A DNA stretch of 64,000 nucleotides from Caenorhabditis remanei. Taxonomy: Eukaryota; Nematoda; Chromadorea; Rhabditida; Rhabditidae. A program made the translations under genes and the position numbers. Positions 34,201-49,200 of the stretch are shown here, in pieces; position 1 is the first letter of the stretch; each line of letters starts with the position of its first letter. The stretch is from positions 620,001 to 684,000 of the forward strand of contig NC_071332.1 of NCBI RefSeq assembly GCF_010183535.1, written 5' to 3'. The notes under the pieces were generated by a model. The model made no database searches and was not told the origin of the DNA. It worked only from the letters and a program-made list of their open reading frames with translations.

Positions 34201-37200
34201 GCGCATTTCCTGTATCACCCGATTTTCAGACCGCCTCTACTCGAGGAGTTCTTTTTGACACTGGTGCCAATGGGAAGAATGATAAGATTACTGTATTTCT
34301 GAATGACAGTCTCCTCAACTTGTTCCTCCAGGACTCTTCTACTAATAATGTAAGCGCCACTTGAAAACTTTAGCTCTGAAAAAAAGATTCCAGACATTCT
34401 CTTGGGGCAAATCCCTATCTGACAACCACTGGCACGAACTTCAAGTCCGGCGTCTCGGGCAGAAATTGTTGCTGTATTTGGATGGGTTTTGGAGTCATAG
34501 TAGTAAGTTTTCCACCTCCTCGGATATTTGTTCACTGTCTCTCTAATTTAGTCTACCTCCAAAACCCGATCTCCGTGGAAATCGATGAAGTCGGTGCCGC
34601 CTATTCAGTTCATCCATCGTCTCCACCGCCGAGAGATGAACATTTTAAAGGATTCCTCTCGAAACTGGTTTTCAATGGAAATGACTATCTGGCGAAGACG
34701 AAAAGGAGCAGTGCTCAGTTGAGCAAGTCGTCGAGTCGCGAAAGTAAAGGGCAGAGGAATGTGTGGGTTTTTTTCAAGATTAAATAAAAAGTCACAGAAA
34801 AGTAGAGAGACGCAGAAAAGCTAGAGTGACTGACTTCTCTGCACCCTCTCTTTGGACCCCACTCACCTTGAAAGCGCGTATCTCAAAGGGTAGAAGTGCT
34901 ACAAAAAAGTTGCCAACTACAAAAATTACCTACGGAAGGTTTTACACGTTGTGTTTGTTTACCATATCTTTGTAACTGTACTCTTTTTTGAGATATAACG
35001 TTTTCAACAAAACTTCTGCGCTTCCTCTTTTTTCCTCGCTTCCAGTTACTTATCTTCAAAGGCAAAACTCGAAAATAATAGCTATCAAAAAATTGTAAAC
35101 CACAAAATTAGAGAATTAGATGTGATCTACCACTACCAATCACTTTTACCCTAATATCCTTACTCAATTTTTCAGCAAAACACGAATCGCCTCAATATCA
35201 TTCACAAATTCAACGGGTTATGTAGCGTTCTCTAGTGATAAAATATCATCTCTTGCTGGTGCATTCCGGGTACAATTCAAATTTCAAACGCTCATGCGAT
35301 CCGCTCTTATCTTCTTCACTTTGCCAAAACATGACTACGATCAGTCCTTCCGACTGCAGATTATTAATGGAAGGTCAGTCTTTGAAATTTTATAATTAAT
35401 CTATATGCCTATTGAAAATTATTCAGGTTAAAATACACCTATCGAACATCTGGTCAAGAGTTTCACGCAACCTCTCCAAAACTTCCTTACCGCCAACACT
35501 TGAGTGATATGAGGTGGCATAATGTACTGATCTACCAAGATGAGAAAACCAACGATCACGTTCTGCTAATCGATAATTCCACGACCACTTTGGTAATCGA
35601 TAAGATCAAAAAAGTGGAGTCTCGAATGTCAGGGAAACTGTACTTTGGAAGTAACCCGCTAGGGGTGTCAAGACCTTCCAATGGCTATCGTGGCTGTATT
35701 TCAACTTTGCGGATAAACGAGAACGCGCTGGATTTATACGAAGACGCAGATAGTCGGATGAATGTGAACAGAGGGTGTAGTGGTGAGTAACTTGGTTGAG
35801 TATTCAATTGATTTTTTTGTATAGAAATATTTTCTAATGAAAGATTTAGAGCCAGAAGTCATATCGACTCCTCATCGAATCCGTCATTCGGGTATAGCCT
35901 ATTCTCTCTTCTCCTCACTATCTATCGCTTCATATCATCATCTCAATTACTGCCACATTTCTTACTTTTTCAGTTTCAACACATTACACCTCTTCAGTTT
36001 TCAAAAATTCCAGTTCCCTTTCAAAGTCGACAGACATCTATTTTCAGGTCCAATAGCACGATGTGTTGAGGATGCGTGCGCAAATAACGGGCGGTGCATT
36101 CAACTGTGGAGTTCGATTCGATGTGATTGTAGTCTGACGGCTCATTCCGGGGATCGGTGTCAAAATCGTAAGTGGTTCTGGGGTGGAGTAAGTGCGTTCT
36201 ATCGGTCAGTTGTATTAGGTCGCCATGGCTCTGGGGTTGATTCTTAGAAATCTTGTAACTTTAGAAGCAATGAGAGTTATGAAACGATAAATATACCAAA
36301 TGAAAGCTCTTGAAATTTTCTATTTGATGAACAAGTAGGCAGCTCTATAATCATAACACTTTTTGCCTGGACAGCCATCAAGTGGCTGAGTTTTTACCAT
36401 AGGATCATAATGATGAGGTAACTGTTCTTTATGGTTTCTGAGCTTGAGAAAAATGTGTACTGACTGTTTTTCTTGGTTGGACAGTCTGATTGAAAGCCTG
36501 AAAACCTCCGACTGGGTGTCTTTTACTCTCAGTAAGCTTCAATCAGCCATAGAGCGCAGTTGCACACACCAATCGCGTACAGCCAATTTTGAGTTTCCAT
36601 GTAACAGTTCATTGTTCAAAATTATAAGTTTTTAGACGTTAAATTGTACCGAATTGAAAATTTTGAAAATTTCTATAATATAAACAAAATAAGGGTTAAA
36701 TTTATCGTCTACATACAACTAGCCAACGACCTTTTGAGCATACCTGATATGCGACCATACGTCCTGGAAAGGTTTCCCAATTAGCAATTTAGCGTATTTA
36801 ATACATTATACACCTTTCCTATTCCAGCTTCCACTACCGTCCGTTTCGATGGGAGCCCCTCAGCCATTTTCTACGAGTACACTCCCAGTGAACGGCCCAC
36901 TACCAGCAAGGACTTTTTCGTTTTCTCCTTCCGAACCACCCAACCCAACGGTGTCTTAATAGCCATCGAATGCGCCGCCGACCAGGATTATTTCACGATT
37001 TTCCTCAACAAAGGCTACCTAAATGCTCATTACAACTTGGGAAGTCGAGATCACACCGTCAGCTATCACACCCGGGTTTTGAATGACGGGTTCCCGCATG
37101 TCATCAAAATCTCAAGGAACGAAGCGAACATGACAATCCAGGTGGATAAGCTACCAGCGCTGAGGTATCGACCGCGGAAGGCGAGTGACCTAGTTCTGTT

Positions 37201-40200
37201 GAATATGCAAACTAGAATCTCGATTGGAGCATCATTCAACACACGGCATTTGGAGCAGAGGAGGTTAGTGGGGAATTCAGAAGAAGGGAAAGAACGAATC
37301 CAAATTCAGAATGATGCTACGTCATCGTCGTAACACGGAGATTTTCGATTCGTACCAAGGCGAAGTTTCCGGAATCAACGTCAATGGACTAATGATTTTG
37401 GATCTCTATGAGAATGGTGAGAGTCTTCTGCTTCTTCCCACACCCCAACCACTTTTGCATAAATATATCTTCGAAAATTTATACTTAATACAAATTAGAT
37501 GCCATTTCCGTCCCTTTTCCTCTCGATTTTGCTTTCCGATTTTGGAATGCAAATTTGCATTTTGAGAGGCGGAGTGTGGGACGCTTAATTGATGGCTTCC
37601 ACCTCTTCTGCCTCTATTTTCCCAATTCTTTCTTTGAATTCGAAGAATTTTTGGTTTTGGGAAATGCGAATCGAATAACATTATAAAATATTCCATTTTG
37701 AGAGGGAAAAACAAAAAAGTTTTTTCTGGAAAACAATTTTTTGTGAGATTTTCGTTTTCATTTTATTGTCTTTTTGAAAATCAGGTGACGCTGTGTATGT
37801 CGGTGCGCGCGTCGCGGTTTTATTCATAAAGTTCGCGCCTCGGCTCCCCACGTGAGAAGCTAATGCGCTCTAGTGGACTGTTGGCGCTAAATTTGAAAAC
37901 CTGAGTTAAAAATTCCGTTTTACAACAGAATCTGAATTCTGAAACATACAATGTATTACTGTAGTTTTTTGCGGTATGAATTAATTTTCGACAAAAAATT
38001 CCAGTGAAATTTCCGAACGTCTATAAGCACTGCGTGGTTCTTATAACTCTGCTCCACCGAAATTCCCTTGAAAAATGCCTATTTTTCTCTGAGTCTCTCA
38101 ATTTCACACTACGGTTTCGGTAGAGCGCGGTTGTAAGAAACATGAAAACCCGTTGTAGTTGGGAGAACGCACTCCATCGAATTTTATGAACTTTTTGTTT
38201 GCATATCTGACGTGAAGACCGGCAGAGTAGAGCTGTGCTTCTGAAATTCTGCAATCGTGCTCTACCGCACTATCTCGACCTAGAAAATTGCCTAAATTTA
38301 ATGCAAAGTCTCTGACGATGACTAAAAATATTTCTCTATTTTCTTACTATTCCTTTTTCCTATCTTCTTCCTACTTTTTTCCATTCCATTCCCCAATACT
38401 TTTTCGAAACTAATCCCTCTCGCCGTTCCAACTAATCCTCCGGAGAGCTCCTTCTCGTTTTCTTCGTTGCTCGAAACTTTTTTGTCCATTCTTTTTCAAA
38501 AGGGAAGACTCCTTCTCTAAAATATGTGTATTAATATTAATGGGACGGGAAAGTGCTGAGGTTTTAAAGGGGAGGAGAGTCTTCTTCCTCTCTTCTCCTC
38601 AACGACTTCTTCTCAATTATTCACGAGGAAAGTGGTCAGTCGTGTGGTGGAGCACACGTAGCCCTGCCCTCCCGCTCCTCATACACTTGTAGTATCATGA
38701 TTTCTAGTGTTGTTGGGGTGGTACATATACATATATAGACAATATATTGCCTTCAACACTTCCGCCCCCCTCGATTCAGAGGATTCACCCTCCTCCTCCT
38801 CAAAATAGGAGGGAATCGTATTTCATTGAGCCCTCCCCTCACAAATCTCTATTTTCTCCTCTCTAGTATACTTTTCTCTTCCCCATCTCAGACGTTTTCC
38901 TCTTCTTCTCCTGAAGACGTCGAGAAGGACGGCTTCATGATGAAATGACGTGAAAAATGCATGAGGTGTGAGAACTCTCTCTCTCGTCTCGTTTACCAGA
39001 AAATAGAAAGATCTTGTTGAGCTTTTTGGAATAAACGCCCGCGAAACCAAAAATGACCTCACCCAAAATGTTGGTGAAAATTTTTTGGGAGGGTCTCACG
39101 GTTTTTTGACTTCTCCTTGCAGAAGTTTTTCTCTTCAGTAATGGACTTATTCACAAAATAGCATAAATTCAAATGCTATTCTTCACTACTAGCAAAAATA
39201 GTTTTTTGTTTGCTTTTTTTTCTACCTTGTGAATAGATCCATAAGGCTTCCTCAGCTGGGAAATGTGTCAAGCAAGCTAGATATATATTTTTTTGTCATT
39301 TTGCTGAAAATTAATACATTTTCAAATTGTAGCACGGTTTTCATTTTGTCTAGGTATTCAAAAATTTGAGTATACAGTGGGTCAAACCTAGACAGACTAT
39401 CATTTGTCATGTTTGACCACTTTGTTCTAATATCACAAAACGCTACAAGTGCTCGAATTTATACTTAATTTGTAGACCAAATCTAGGTCTTCATTTTTGT
39501 AGTTGACAACTATTTTATAGCTATTCACGTTTTGGAGATATGCATCATCAAAAGTAAGAGAGACTCAGAAAAGCTAGAGTGTATGACTTCTCTGCGTCTC
39601 TGTTTACCATGCGACTTCTTCAAAAGTGTTTATCTCAAATTCTAGAGAAGCTATCAAAAAGTTGTCAACTCCAAAAATGAAGGTCTAAGTTTGACCTACA
39701 CAAAAATTTGAAATTTGGAAAACTTAGACAACGTGGGGACGCTTTTCTATCAAAAACAAGACATCGAGTTGGGAAAATCAGAATTTTTATTTTTAGTATT
39801 TTTTATACGTTTTAAAACATAACGCGTGCGGCAAAAAGTTTTAGGTTTAAAGTTGTCTCCGTTTCTAAAAACTCCTAGTTGCAAAACGTCCTGAAGAGAT
39901 TCCAATTCAATTTAACATCCTCATCTACCTTCCAATTTTCCCACGTTCCTCCGAAACTTCCAATCCGCTTTAACATTCACGTCACTCTCAATTTTCTTTT
40001 CCTCAAAGTGCAATCTATAATCTAAGGACCCCTAAAAAGTACATGTCACCTTTCGGATCTTGCGCTAGAATTTTCAATTGGGGTTTTTGCAACCTGACCA
40101 ACAATTGACTCCACCCCTTCCCAAAATTATTCGAATCACCAAGATACAGACTCGCAACGGGCCGGTTTGAGGTTTTTCATCGACCAGGCCCTGGTCTAGT

Positions 40201-43200
40201 ACAAAAGTTTGAAAATGAGTTTTTTTGCAAAAAAGTCAAATTTTTGACTATGTTTTAGATATCGACAAAAACTCATGCGTGCATAGGAGTTTTGCCTATT
40301 TAAACATATTTTTTCGAGATACATGATATATTCCTCAATTCTTCCTTCCCGCCCCATCTGAGTCTCTCTTACCTACTCTCTCCTCTTCTCCTAAGCCACC
40401 CACTACTACTACTTTGCAAAACCTTTTCCAACACTCGCTCCCCCTTTTTTTGCTCTCGAAATAGTATACAATCAGGTGGAGAATTCAGAGAAGTAGGGGT
40501 CCTCTCCTTCTTGTTGCTCCTTCTATATATCTTCTTCGAGTTTTCGAGCCACCCAAATCGATTCCGCTTGAGCTCACTTTTGACCTCTTCATTAACTTTT
40601 TATTTCTTACATTTAGGTATACATCACTTTTTGTCTATTCTTAGAAGGATCCATGCACTTTTCTTTAATTTTTTGTATGTATGTAGACATATCCATGCTA
40701 ACAAGTCCCATAAAATTTTGTCCCGTGTGTTGAGAAGAAGAAGAAAAAAGAAGAAGGCAAGTAGTCAGAAGAAACCCAATTTGTTTCGAAAGCACATACA
40801 CAACTCGATACGGGAGAAGGCGAGACGGCTCGTTTTTTTCTCTTTTTTATTTCTCCTTCTTGTCTCCTACTTGTAGTGGTAGAATAGAAAAATAGAAAAA
40901 GGATTGTGCTCTTCAGGAGAGGAGGAGCGGAAAAAAGGAAGAAGTTCGATCATAAAAATGTTCATAAATGAATGTTGAAGTAGTTTTGAGACTAGGGACA
41001 GGAGGAAAGGACGATGCGTGAGAGAGTAGAGGAGCTTCCCTAGTTGTTTTCTAGGATTTTGTATAGTTTTTTCTCGAATTTTGCTCGCGTTCTGATAAAA
41101 TTGAAACTGAACCTGTTATCCCCGTTTTTAATTGAATTTAATATAATTTTTGGAAACTTTCTTATATTATGGCAGCTCATACATTTTAAGGCCCTGATAA
41201 TTGGTGCCAATATTCAAAATTCAAAAATTTTCTAATTTTTTCGCCGATGAGTAAAATTTTCGACTATGATTCAGAATAAGAAGAAATTCTGGAAAACAAA
41301 ACATCAGAAATGGTCACATTTTTGAGTTGGTTATTTTTTGAAGCCGGCCGTTCGGGCTTTCAAAATTTTTCTTCGGTCCGCCTCGGGCCTTCACAAGCTG
41401 GTAATTATGAAATTATGGCCGAAAAAAATGAAAAAGTTAGGCCACCAGTGCCTTTATCATTTTTCTCTGAAATTTTGATGAAACAAATGCGCACCGTTAT
41501 TAAAATAAACCATAAATACTTTATTTTAAATTTTAAATCTTAAAGATTTTAAACGGTCCAGTTTTTCATGTCCCGGTTGTAATTAGGGCGTTTTTACCTT
41601 TAAAACTAACTGATTCGCCTTCCCTTAGCTTGCTCCTGCAAATTCTATTCCATACCATTGGAAAAATGTCTAACATTATTTATTACAGTATCCCTCGAAC
41701 CCTCAAAAATCTTTCATTTTATTTATATCCACCAACTTTGTTTATTGTTTGTCCATCCCCTTCTCCTCTGGAAACCTGTCATTTTCAGAAACCTCTATTC
41801 TCTCCCTTTCGCTATACAATTATATCTAACGACTACTATTGTGTTCTGTGTTCATTCAATCACATCATCATCCTTCTCATCTTTTTCAATAATACAATTG
41901 CAGGTTCCAACCGCATTCACACAATCGGCGCCCCTCAAACCACCGCTGTATCGGAACCAGCGAGCACCAGCAGTAATTCAGACGAGGACGACGAATTGGC
42001 TGAAATGATGATGGCACATTCAATGGATGAGGTTTGTTTTATTATTGAGATTTTCAATTTTGAAAAAAAAAAGAAGATTTGAGCACGTCTTCTGAATTAT
42101 TGAGAAGAGTAGCCATCGGAAGTGTACATATCATAAGTTTTTTAGTTTGTTGAAAATATATGTATGTAAGAGCAAGGAATATTTTTTCAAGAAATGAGTC
42201 ATTTTGGTCAAAGACTGGAGTTAGTGTATGGATGAAGATTAATAATCCTAAGGGTACAAATTTAAGAGGTTTTTTCTCGTTTATGAATCATAATACAAGG
42301 ATAATCAGTACTCTTTTTGAGAATCTGAATTGAATTTATAAAACGGATCATTTATAAAAATTTTTGCTTTGAAAATTTGTATTCTTTTGGAGCAATGTGC
42401 AATGGGCAATGAAAGCCACAAAAAAAGATTGTTCCAATCAGTTTTTTTTTACAGAAAGTATCCTTTGAAACAGGAAGAATCCTGTAGTCGAATTTATTTT
42501 TAAAGTTCAATTTTTCAAACAATTTTGAAGATCTTTTCTAATCAGACCGTTACGGAGTTTTAATTCAGTTTTCCAACAAAAACGACTTCGAGACGTTACG
42601 TAACCAGATGTTAATGGAATTTGGATTTTTCGATAGTCCTTGGTATCAGTGGTTTCGAAATTTTATAGTTCTGAAATGTATCGGTTTTTAAACGTCTCTA
42701 TCAGAGTTGCATGGAAGTGAAATTTTCTTATCCGGAAGTCGGAAGTCGGAAGTCGGAAGTGAATTTCCTTATCCGGAAGTCGGAAGTCGGAAGTCGGAAG
42801 CGATTTTCCTTATCCGGAAGTCGGAAGTCGGAAGTCGGAAGTGAAAAAACGCCCGGAAGTCGGAAGTTGGAAGTCGGAAGTCGGAAGTCGGAATTAGATT
42901 TTTTCTCAAACTTTCAAAAACTCCAAGAGAAAAATCATGAAATTCGCGAAAATCAGTGGAAAACTAGTTTTTGGCTGAAGAAAAGCCTATTTTCTGTCCT
43001 TTTAGACCATTTTTTCATGCATTTTTGCGAAATTTACTTTTCGAAAATTCCACAGTTATGGAATGACGGAAGTCGGAAGTAAATTTCCTTATCCGGAAGT
43101 CGGAAGTCGGAAGTCGGAAGTGATTTTTGTTATCCGGAAGTCGGAAGTCGGAAGTCGGAATGGAAAAAATGCCCGGAAGTCGGAAGTCGGAATGGAAAAA

Positions 43201-46200
43201 ATGCCCGGAAGTCGGAAGTCGGAAGTCGGAAGTCGGAATTCCATGCAACTCTGGTCTCTATGCACAAAAACTGATTCCTCACCAGAGGAAGGGCGCTCTA
43301 CCGTAGACTCGTTCGTTGTGAATTTTCATTGTAAAGTATCTCAAAATAATAATACTTTAAAAAAAAATTTACCGTTATTTTTTGGATTACTATTTTGTTC
43401 TTTATCACAACGCCGTCATTTTTTTTGGAAAAATGATAATAAAAAATTCTCCAATACAATGCTCTCTTTAAAAATGGCCTATAAATAGAGCCCGCTTGTA
43501 AACATTCTTTCTTTCTTTTTGATTTCTGTGTTACCGGAAGCTTTATCATCTATTTTAGTACATATACTTCATCATCATCATAAAATTTCCTACATTTGTG
43601 TTTCCCGCTCTCCCACTCATCCCAGGTTAAGAAACACTTACTATGGCTATCATTTAGAGCTGAAGTAGACACACCTAAATCTTTTCTTGCAAGAATAAAG
43701 AAAAGGCGGCACTTGATGAATCACTTGCACTAATGTGATTGTGCAGCACCCTCCCGCCTTCTTCCTTTATTCTCGGATTCTCTTTTTTCTTTACACAAAG
43801 AAAAAGTGTCCCGATACATACATATTTTCTACTGCTCCCACTACTACTAGTCGTAAGGAAATCACATTTTGAACGAACATGGGGCCACCCGCTGTGTTTG
43901 TGTTTCAGGGTACTTGTAGAAATAGAATGGAATATTCAAAATGTTTTCGAGGCGACAAGTGAACAAAAGCAGCAGCAGTAGGCTTCTTCTATATAAAGCT
44001 CTTTCTCTTTTTCTTCCACCCCAAACTAATTAGTAATCTACAGAAATTCCCCTTCTTATTTTCCAGTCTTTTCATACACCCTAGACGCATCACTGGAAAA
44101 ATTCCTACATTTCTATTTCTTTTTTTCAAGAAATTCTTTCAACGCGAAAAGAAATCCAGAGCGCGGGTATGCATTTCCGAGAAGAGTCTCTCTGCTTCTT
44201 TTTACTGACGGAGTAACTGACAACATGTTTATTTGACAACTTTATATGTGTTACAATGTGAGAATGGAAGAATTGTTCTTGCACTTTTTTATTCCCTTTT
44301 TTGTTTTTGACGGGTTGAAGGAGGGAGATAAGGATTCAGAGCTCGTTTTATTTTAGTTGGTAGAGTTGTGTGAACTAGTTAGGCTGATACATATTTCATT
44401 CTTTTTATTTGAAAAGTTTGGAAAAACGCTTATTCTAGATTATCATTTTTTTTGAATATGATCTATGCACTTTTTTGATATAAAAACACTGATGTAAATA
44501 ACTTTTTGTAAAAAGAAATCCTGTAAAAATCCCCCATTAGAAATTTCTGAGTAACCGCGTTCTGCTGTTTAACTTCAGCTGAAAAATCACGGATCCCTAC
44601 TGCTGTTTCATTGTTACAATATCTAACAGATTCTATGTAAATGCGCTTTATCACAATTTGTAACTTTGTTCCAGGCATATGTTTTGACAGTCAAATGAAA
44701 AAAGCATATAAATTCAACGTTGATAGAGCGTACTTGCAAAGTCTGATCTAGTTATACCAGCCTGATTCCTAGATTTGTGGGCCAGTGCTGTGCTCTAAGA
44801 TGACAAATGTTCAATTCGCTGAGTATCGACCCAGGTCAGGGCTACGATACGGAACAAAGTTACGAGATATCAACCCCTGTTCATTGAAATTTTATTGCTT
44901 TTGAAAAATTGGTCAGAAATTAACAAATTTGTCTGAGACCTTATCTAATAGCCTTATGTACTAGCGACTGGCCAAAAATTGAAACTTTTGATTTTTTTTG
45001 CAAAAAAAAGTCGACTTTTCTACTATGTTATGAAAGTTCGATTAAAAGTCAAATGTACATAGGATTTCTGACTATTTTTGATGGAAATGGCAAAAACATT
45101 TTGAAAAAATTGTTCTTTTTTTTGAAAAGAGATTTCGCAAGTATGTTGATAGCAAAGGGCTCCTAGCAATATCTACCTAACAAAACCCCAATCTCCTATT
45201 TTTCCAATCTCTTCCTATCTCATATTCAACTCTCCCACAAACCCTTACCAATTTCCAGAACCCCAACGAGGCGCTCATCGAATCCTTGGCACCGAGCTGC
45301 TTGAGCCTTGAGGAGCAACAGACGTGCTTCATTGACACAGACGATTCTACAGGTACGTTCTTTCTTATTTTTCGATGGGTCCATCCCCCGTTCAACACCA
45401 AAACCCTTGCCATGTTGGCTCTCATCCCACGACTTGGCTCTCGAGGGAGCTGTTCTCAACATTCAAACAAGAACCATAACTTTTCCAAAACTGCTCTCTT
45501 CATCCAAGACGCCTCCTCAAAAAATAGTTTTTGGTCGTCGTGGAAAGAATAAAAAGCGAAAAAGCTCATCAATCTTCGGCACGCAATTAATTTTCTTTTT
45601 TGTTGATCCTTTTTGCTTCTTTTCGTTTTACAAAAACGGAAAAAGGCGGGTACTAAGATATGGAGAGATACATAGCGAACAAATTATTTATTTACGAGGA
45701 TTTCGAATCTCAGTTCTCCCCTCTACTTGTGTTCCACATTTATTTCCGCCTGGGCTACTGTCCGTCACCTTCAATTCACTTGAAGCCCTATATATATATA
45801 TAAAGTGTAGGGCTTCTTCCCGTGTCAAAATACATCGGAAATCTACTAAAATTTTGGAAATTCTCTACGAAACACCTGTCAGGTTTAGTATACGTTTCAC
45901 TGCCACAATAAGAAGTGTTCTTCCTTAGAAACTTCCTTAAATTCGGTGTGAAATTGTGCGAGAGCAAATCGTGTGGCGGTGCTCTTCTGGTGGTGCCCCC
46001 TATTATTTCAAAGGGCGGAAGTGTGTGTCCCCTCACCACTCACTCCCGGAGACAAATCATAAAAGGTGCGAGAAAACTCTTTTTTCGCTCTTTTTCTTTC
46101 TTTTTTATGAGTCGATTGACATCATTTTCTTACCTGTCGGACTACTGGAAACTTTGAGTTTTGGTATAATAGTTTGAAAGTTTGTTTGAGAACAGGTGTT

Positions 46201-49200
46201 TCCTTTTAATGAACTTTTCTAGATCAAATTGAATTGGTCTTCGAGATATGTACACTAACAGGCAGCTGAAATTGTTGGAATTCAAGGGAGAGAGAGTGGA
46301 CGCTGAGAAGCTAGAGTGTCTGATTTCTCTGCGTTTCGTTTCACAGTTTCCGAACAAATTGACTAAAATTAGCTGTGATTCTAACTTTAGCAGCTTTTCC
46401 TTCTCTGAAACTATTCTCCATTTTTTTGAATTTAAACCCATTTTATAGACCAAGTCCCGATCTTCAATTTTGTAGTTAATAACTTTTTGATAGCTACTTA
46501 CATTTTTGAGATACAGAGCTTTAAAGGTAAGCAACTGGAACAGAGAGATGAAGAGAGCGCAGAGAAGCTAGAGTGTCTGACTTCTCTGCGCCCTCCGTCT
46601 CTCTCGCTTCAAGCTTCCGATCTTCAAACTCCTATATCTCGAAAGCGCGCAGAGCTCTGAAAAAGTTGTCAACTACAAAAATGGAGATCTAGGTTTGATC
46701 TACACAAATATTATACATTTTAAAATGTGTGGCAGAGTAGCTCTTCAAACTTAACTAGTCTTGTTGAAAAATGATTGTTGTTTTCATGCGATCACAAATG
46801 CCGGTCTAATCCTAACCTCTGTTTTCCTGACAATACCTTTTTTATAGTCTAGACTGAAAAAATATATCATGAGTAATACATTCCTTGCCGCGCAAAACCA
46901 CTTTCCTCCCTCCCTCACATAAAAATGAAATATGAATAGTTTTTAGATAGATTTTGAAACATGAGATTCAGGGGGGTCCACCCTCAGGCGTGACCCCTCT
47001 CTTCATTCCATAAAGTGCTTCAATACACTTTTTAGACGCTTTCCCCCGCTTCCCTTTCGTACCCCGTTTGTAGGTGTCTAAATTAGTTTATGATGTCCTC
47101 CCTCGGAGAGAATAGATAATCCAAGTCAAAGTGCATCCCTCCATGTTACAAATCTTCGAATTTTCCCCCTTTTCCTTTTCCGCTCTCTCTCTCCCTCGTT
47201 ATGTTGTATCTCAGGAATGAATGATGGATTAGAAGACAAAAGAAGAAGCCGTGAGCTCATCGCTCCATCTATGCTAATTTTTATGGTGCACTTTTTAGAA
47301 GAACGTCCCCCCCCCCCTTCGTCTTCGACTTCTCACGTTATTGAGTTTTGTGAATAATTCAAAAGTTTTCCTCTCCTCTCATTGTTTCTTTTCTTATTTT
47401 ATTTCATTTTTTTGAAAAGTACTTCTCCTTTACTCCCTTCTTTTTCCCGAATATAAAATCGTGTAGTAGCCCGGAGCCCGGCGGCGGAAAGTGTGAGAGC
47501 ACTCCCCGGGGAACTATCCCCCGTTTAGAAAAAAGGAAAGGGGGACTCTCGGAATATCTGACCCAGATATGAGAAGAAGAAGACCAATGTTTCCGGTTGG
47601 TTATCTTTGAGCTCATCAGGACTTCAGGTTTCTACACTTTTTGCTAAGTTTTTGAATACGTAAAGTGTCAGAATTTGATATGAGATGGGTAGAGTAGAGT
47701 TTTCTGATTTTATGATATATATTCCTAGCTGTAGTTACTATTAAAGGAAGCTGACTATGTAAGCGCGCTTTAGGAATCTTGAAGCGAGAGAGAAGGAGGG
47801 AGCAGAGAAGTCAGACACTGAAGCTTCTCTGCGATCTCTCTGTTCCAGCCAGCTGTCTTTAAAAGCGCATATCTCAAAAGTTATTAGTAGGCTCTACAGA
47901 ACCGAGGAATTTCGGCGGAACACGGCTGTGAGACCCAAATTCTCAATTTTAAAAATGAAAAAGGCAGTTCGATAGGGAGCGTTTTCTTCATTTTCCAGCT
48001 CCTAGTTTTAGAAAAAGAGTTCTTCTCTTATTTTGGTTGAGCGCGATGGTTTTATCCAATTCGAGCTCTGTGACATCTCAAAGTTTTTGGAAGGACTAAC
48101 CGATTCGAAACCTAGACGTTTTGAAACTGAGACATTTCGAAACCAAAAAATGAAATACAACTATCGGTTTCAAATCTCCCAAAAACTGTTTTTTTTTGAG
48201 ATTCGGAGTTTCCCAAAAATAACCAAAAGAACATGTTTTTACCTGAATTCATGTTTTTTTCAACAAAAGTATTTTCCGAGTACTCTCATTCTTAATCCCG
48301 ATGATCAATTGAAGAATTACCGCATTCATATCCAGTTTTTTCTCCTCTCCGCCTCCAATTCCCAATTTTCCTCCTGACTGCCGAAAAATTCAGAAATTAG
48401 AAAAAAAAACTTGTAGCAGTAGAAGACGACGACGGCTAAAAATCAAATAAGAAGTGTCGTCTCTCTCCCTCCTGCGTTTTCTTTAATTATGTGTCGTCGT
48501 CTTGTTGCCAAAAAATTTGTTTGAGATATATGTAGGCGGCCGCCTACATGCCTTGTCTCCAGAAAAACGGAAAGGACGCGTCAAAAATTTGCTTCGTGAT
48601 GCGCCTCCCTTCTCAAGTCTCTTTTGGATCTTCATTTGCATTGACAAGTTCACAAGAAATATGTATGTCCCCCCTCCCTTATTCTCCCTTATGTCGACTT
48701 CTCACTTCTGATGTTCTTCGTGCAAAACGGAAAGACATTGTTCTCCGAAATTAGCATATGTGAAACCGGAAGATATGCGGGAAGAGGTTTTTGTTATTTC
48801 CTTCTTCCAGAAGCATTTTCAGCCCTAGTGAATATTCACACATTCCCAGTTTTTAAAATTTCATATAGTTTAGAACGTAAGCTTAATTTCTGCAGTTAAC
48901 AACTTTTTGATAGCTATGACAGCTTTTGAGATATGCGCATTTAAAGACAGCTATCAAGAGAGGCTACTTTATGGAAAATTGTCCAAATTTAGCAGTTTGT
49001 CCTGTTCTGGAACAATGCTGCACTTTTTTGAATTTAAACTCATTTTGTAGACCAAGTCCCGATCTTCATTTTTGTAGTTGACAACTTTTTGATAGCTCTT
49101 CACACTTTTGAGATACAGAGCTTCGTATCCCAAAAGTGGCTATGAAAAAGTTGTCAACTACAAAATAAGAAGTCGAAATTAGTCCTAAAATATCCTAAAA

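Larger units (their letters stand above)
37417..41903. other. nrx-1 intron 19 (4.5 kb); repeats, no exon supported
   Basis: The intron holds CGCGACGCGC and GCTCTACCG repeat pieces (37790-38280), polypyrimidine tracts (38340-38900), a GAGATATGCGC repeat (39450-39700) and a Lys-rich frame at 40730-40870 that I do not believe. It could hold regulatory sequence or isoform-specific exons that I cannot recognise. Confidence 0.5.

Noticed and set aside
40511..40876. 121-residue plus frame with Lys/Arg runs in nrx-1 intron 19
   Set aside because: Low-complexity composition, no splice continuity with neighbouring exons and no recognisable domain.
42711..43488. Open frames rich in VGSRKSE repeats on plus and SDFRLPT on minus
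   Set aside because: Both come from the 7-base GGAAGTC array; reading in any frame gives repeats. No splice or start context supports coding.
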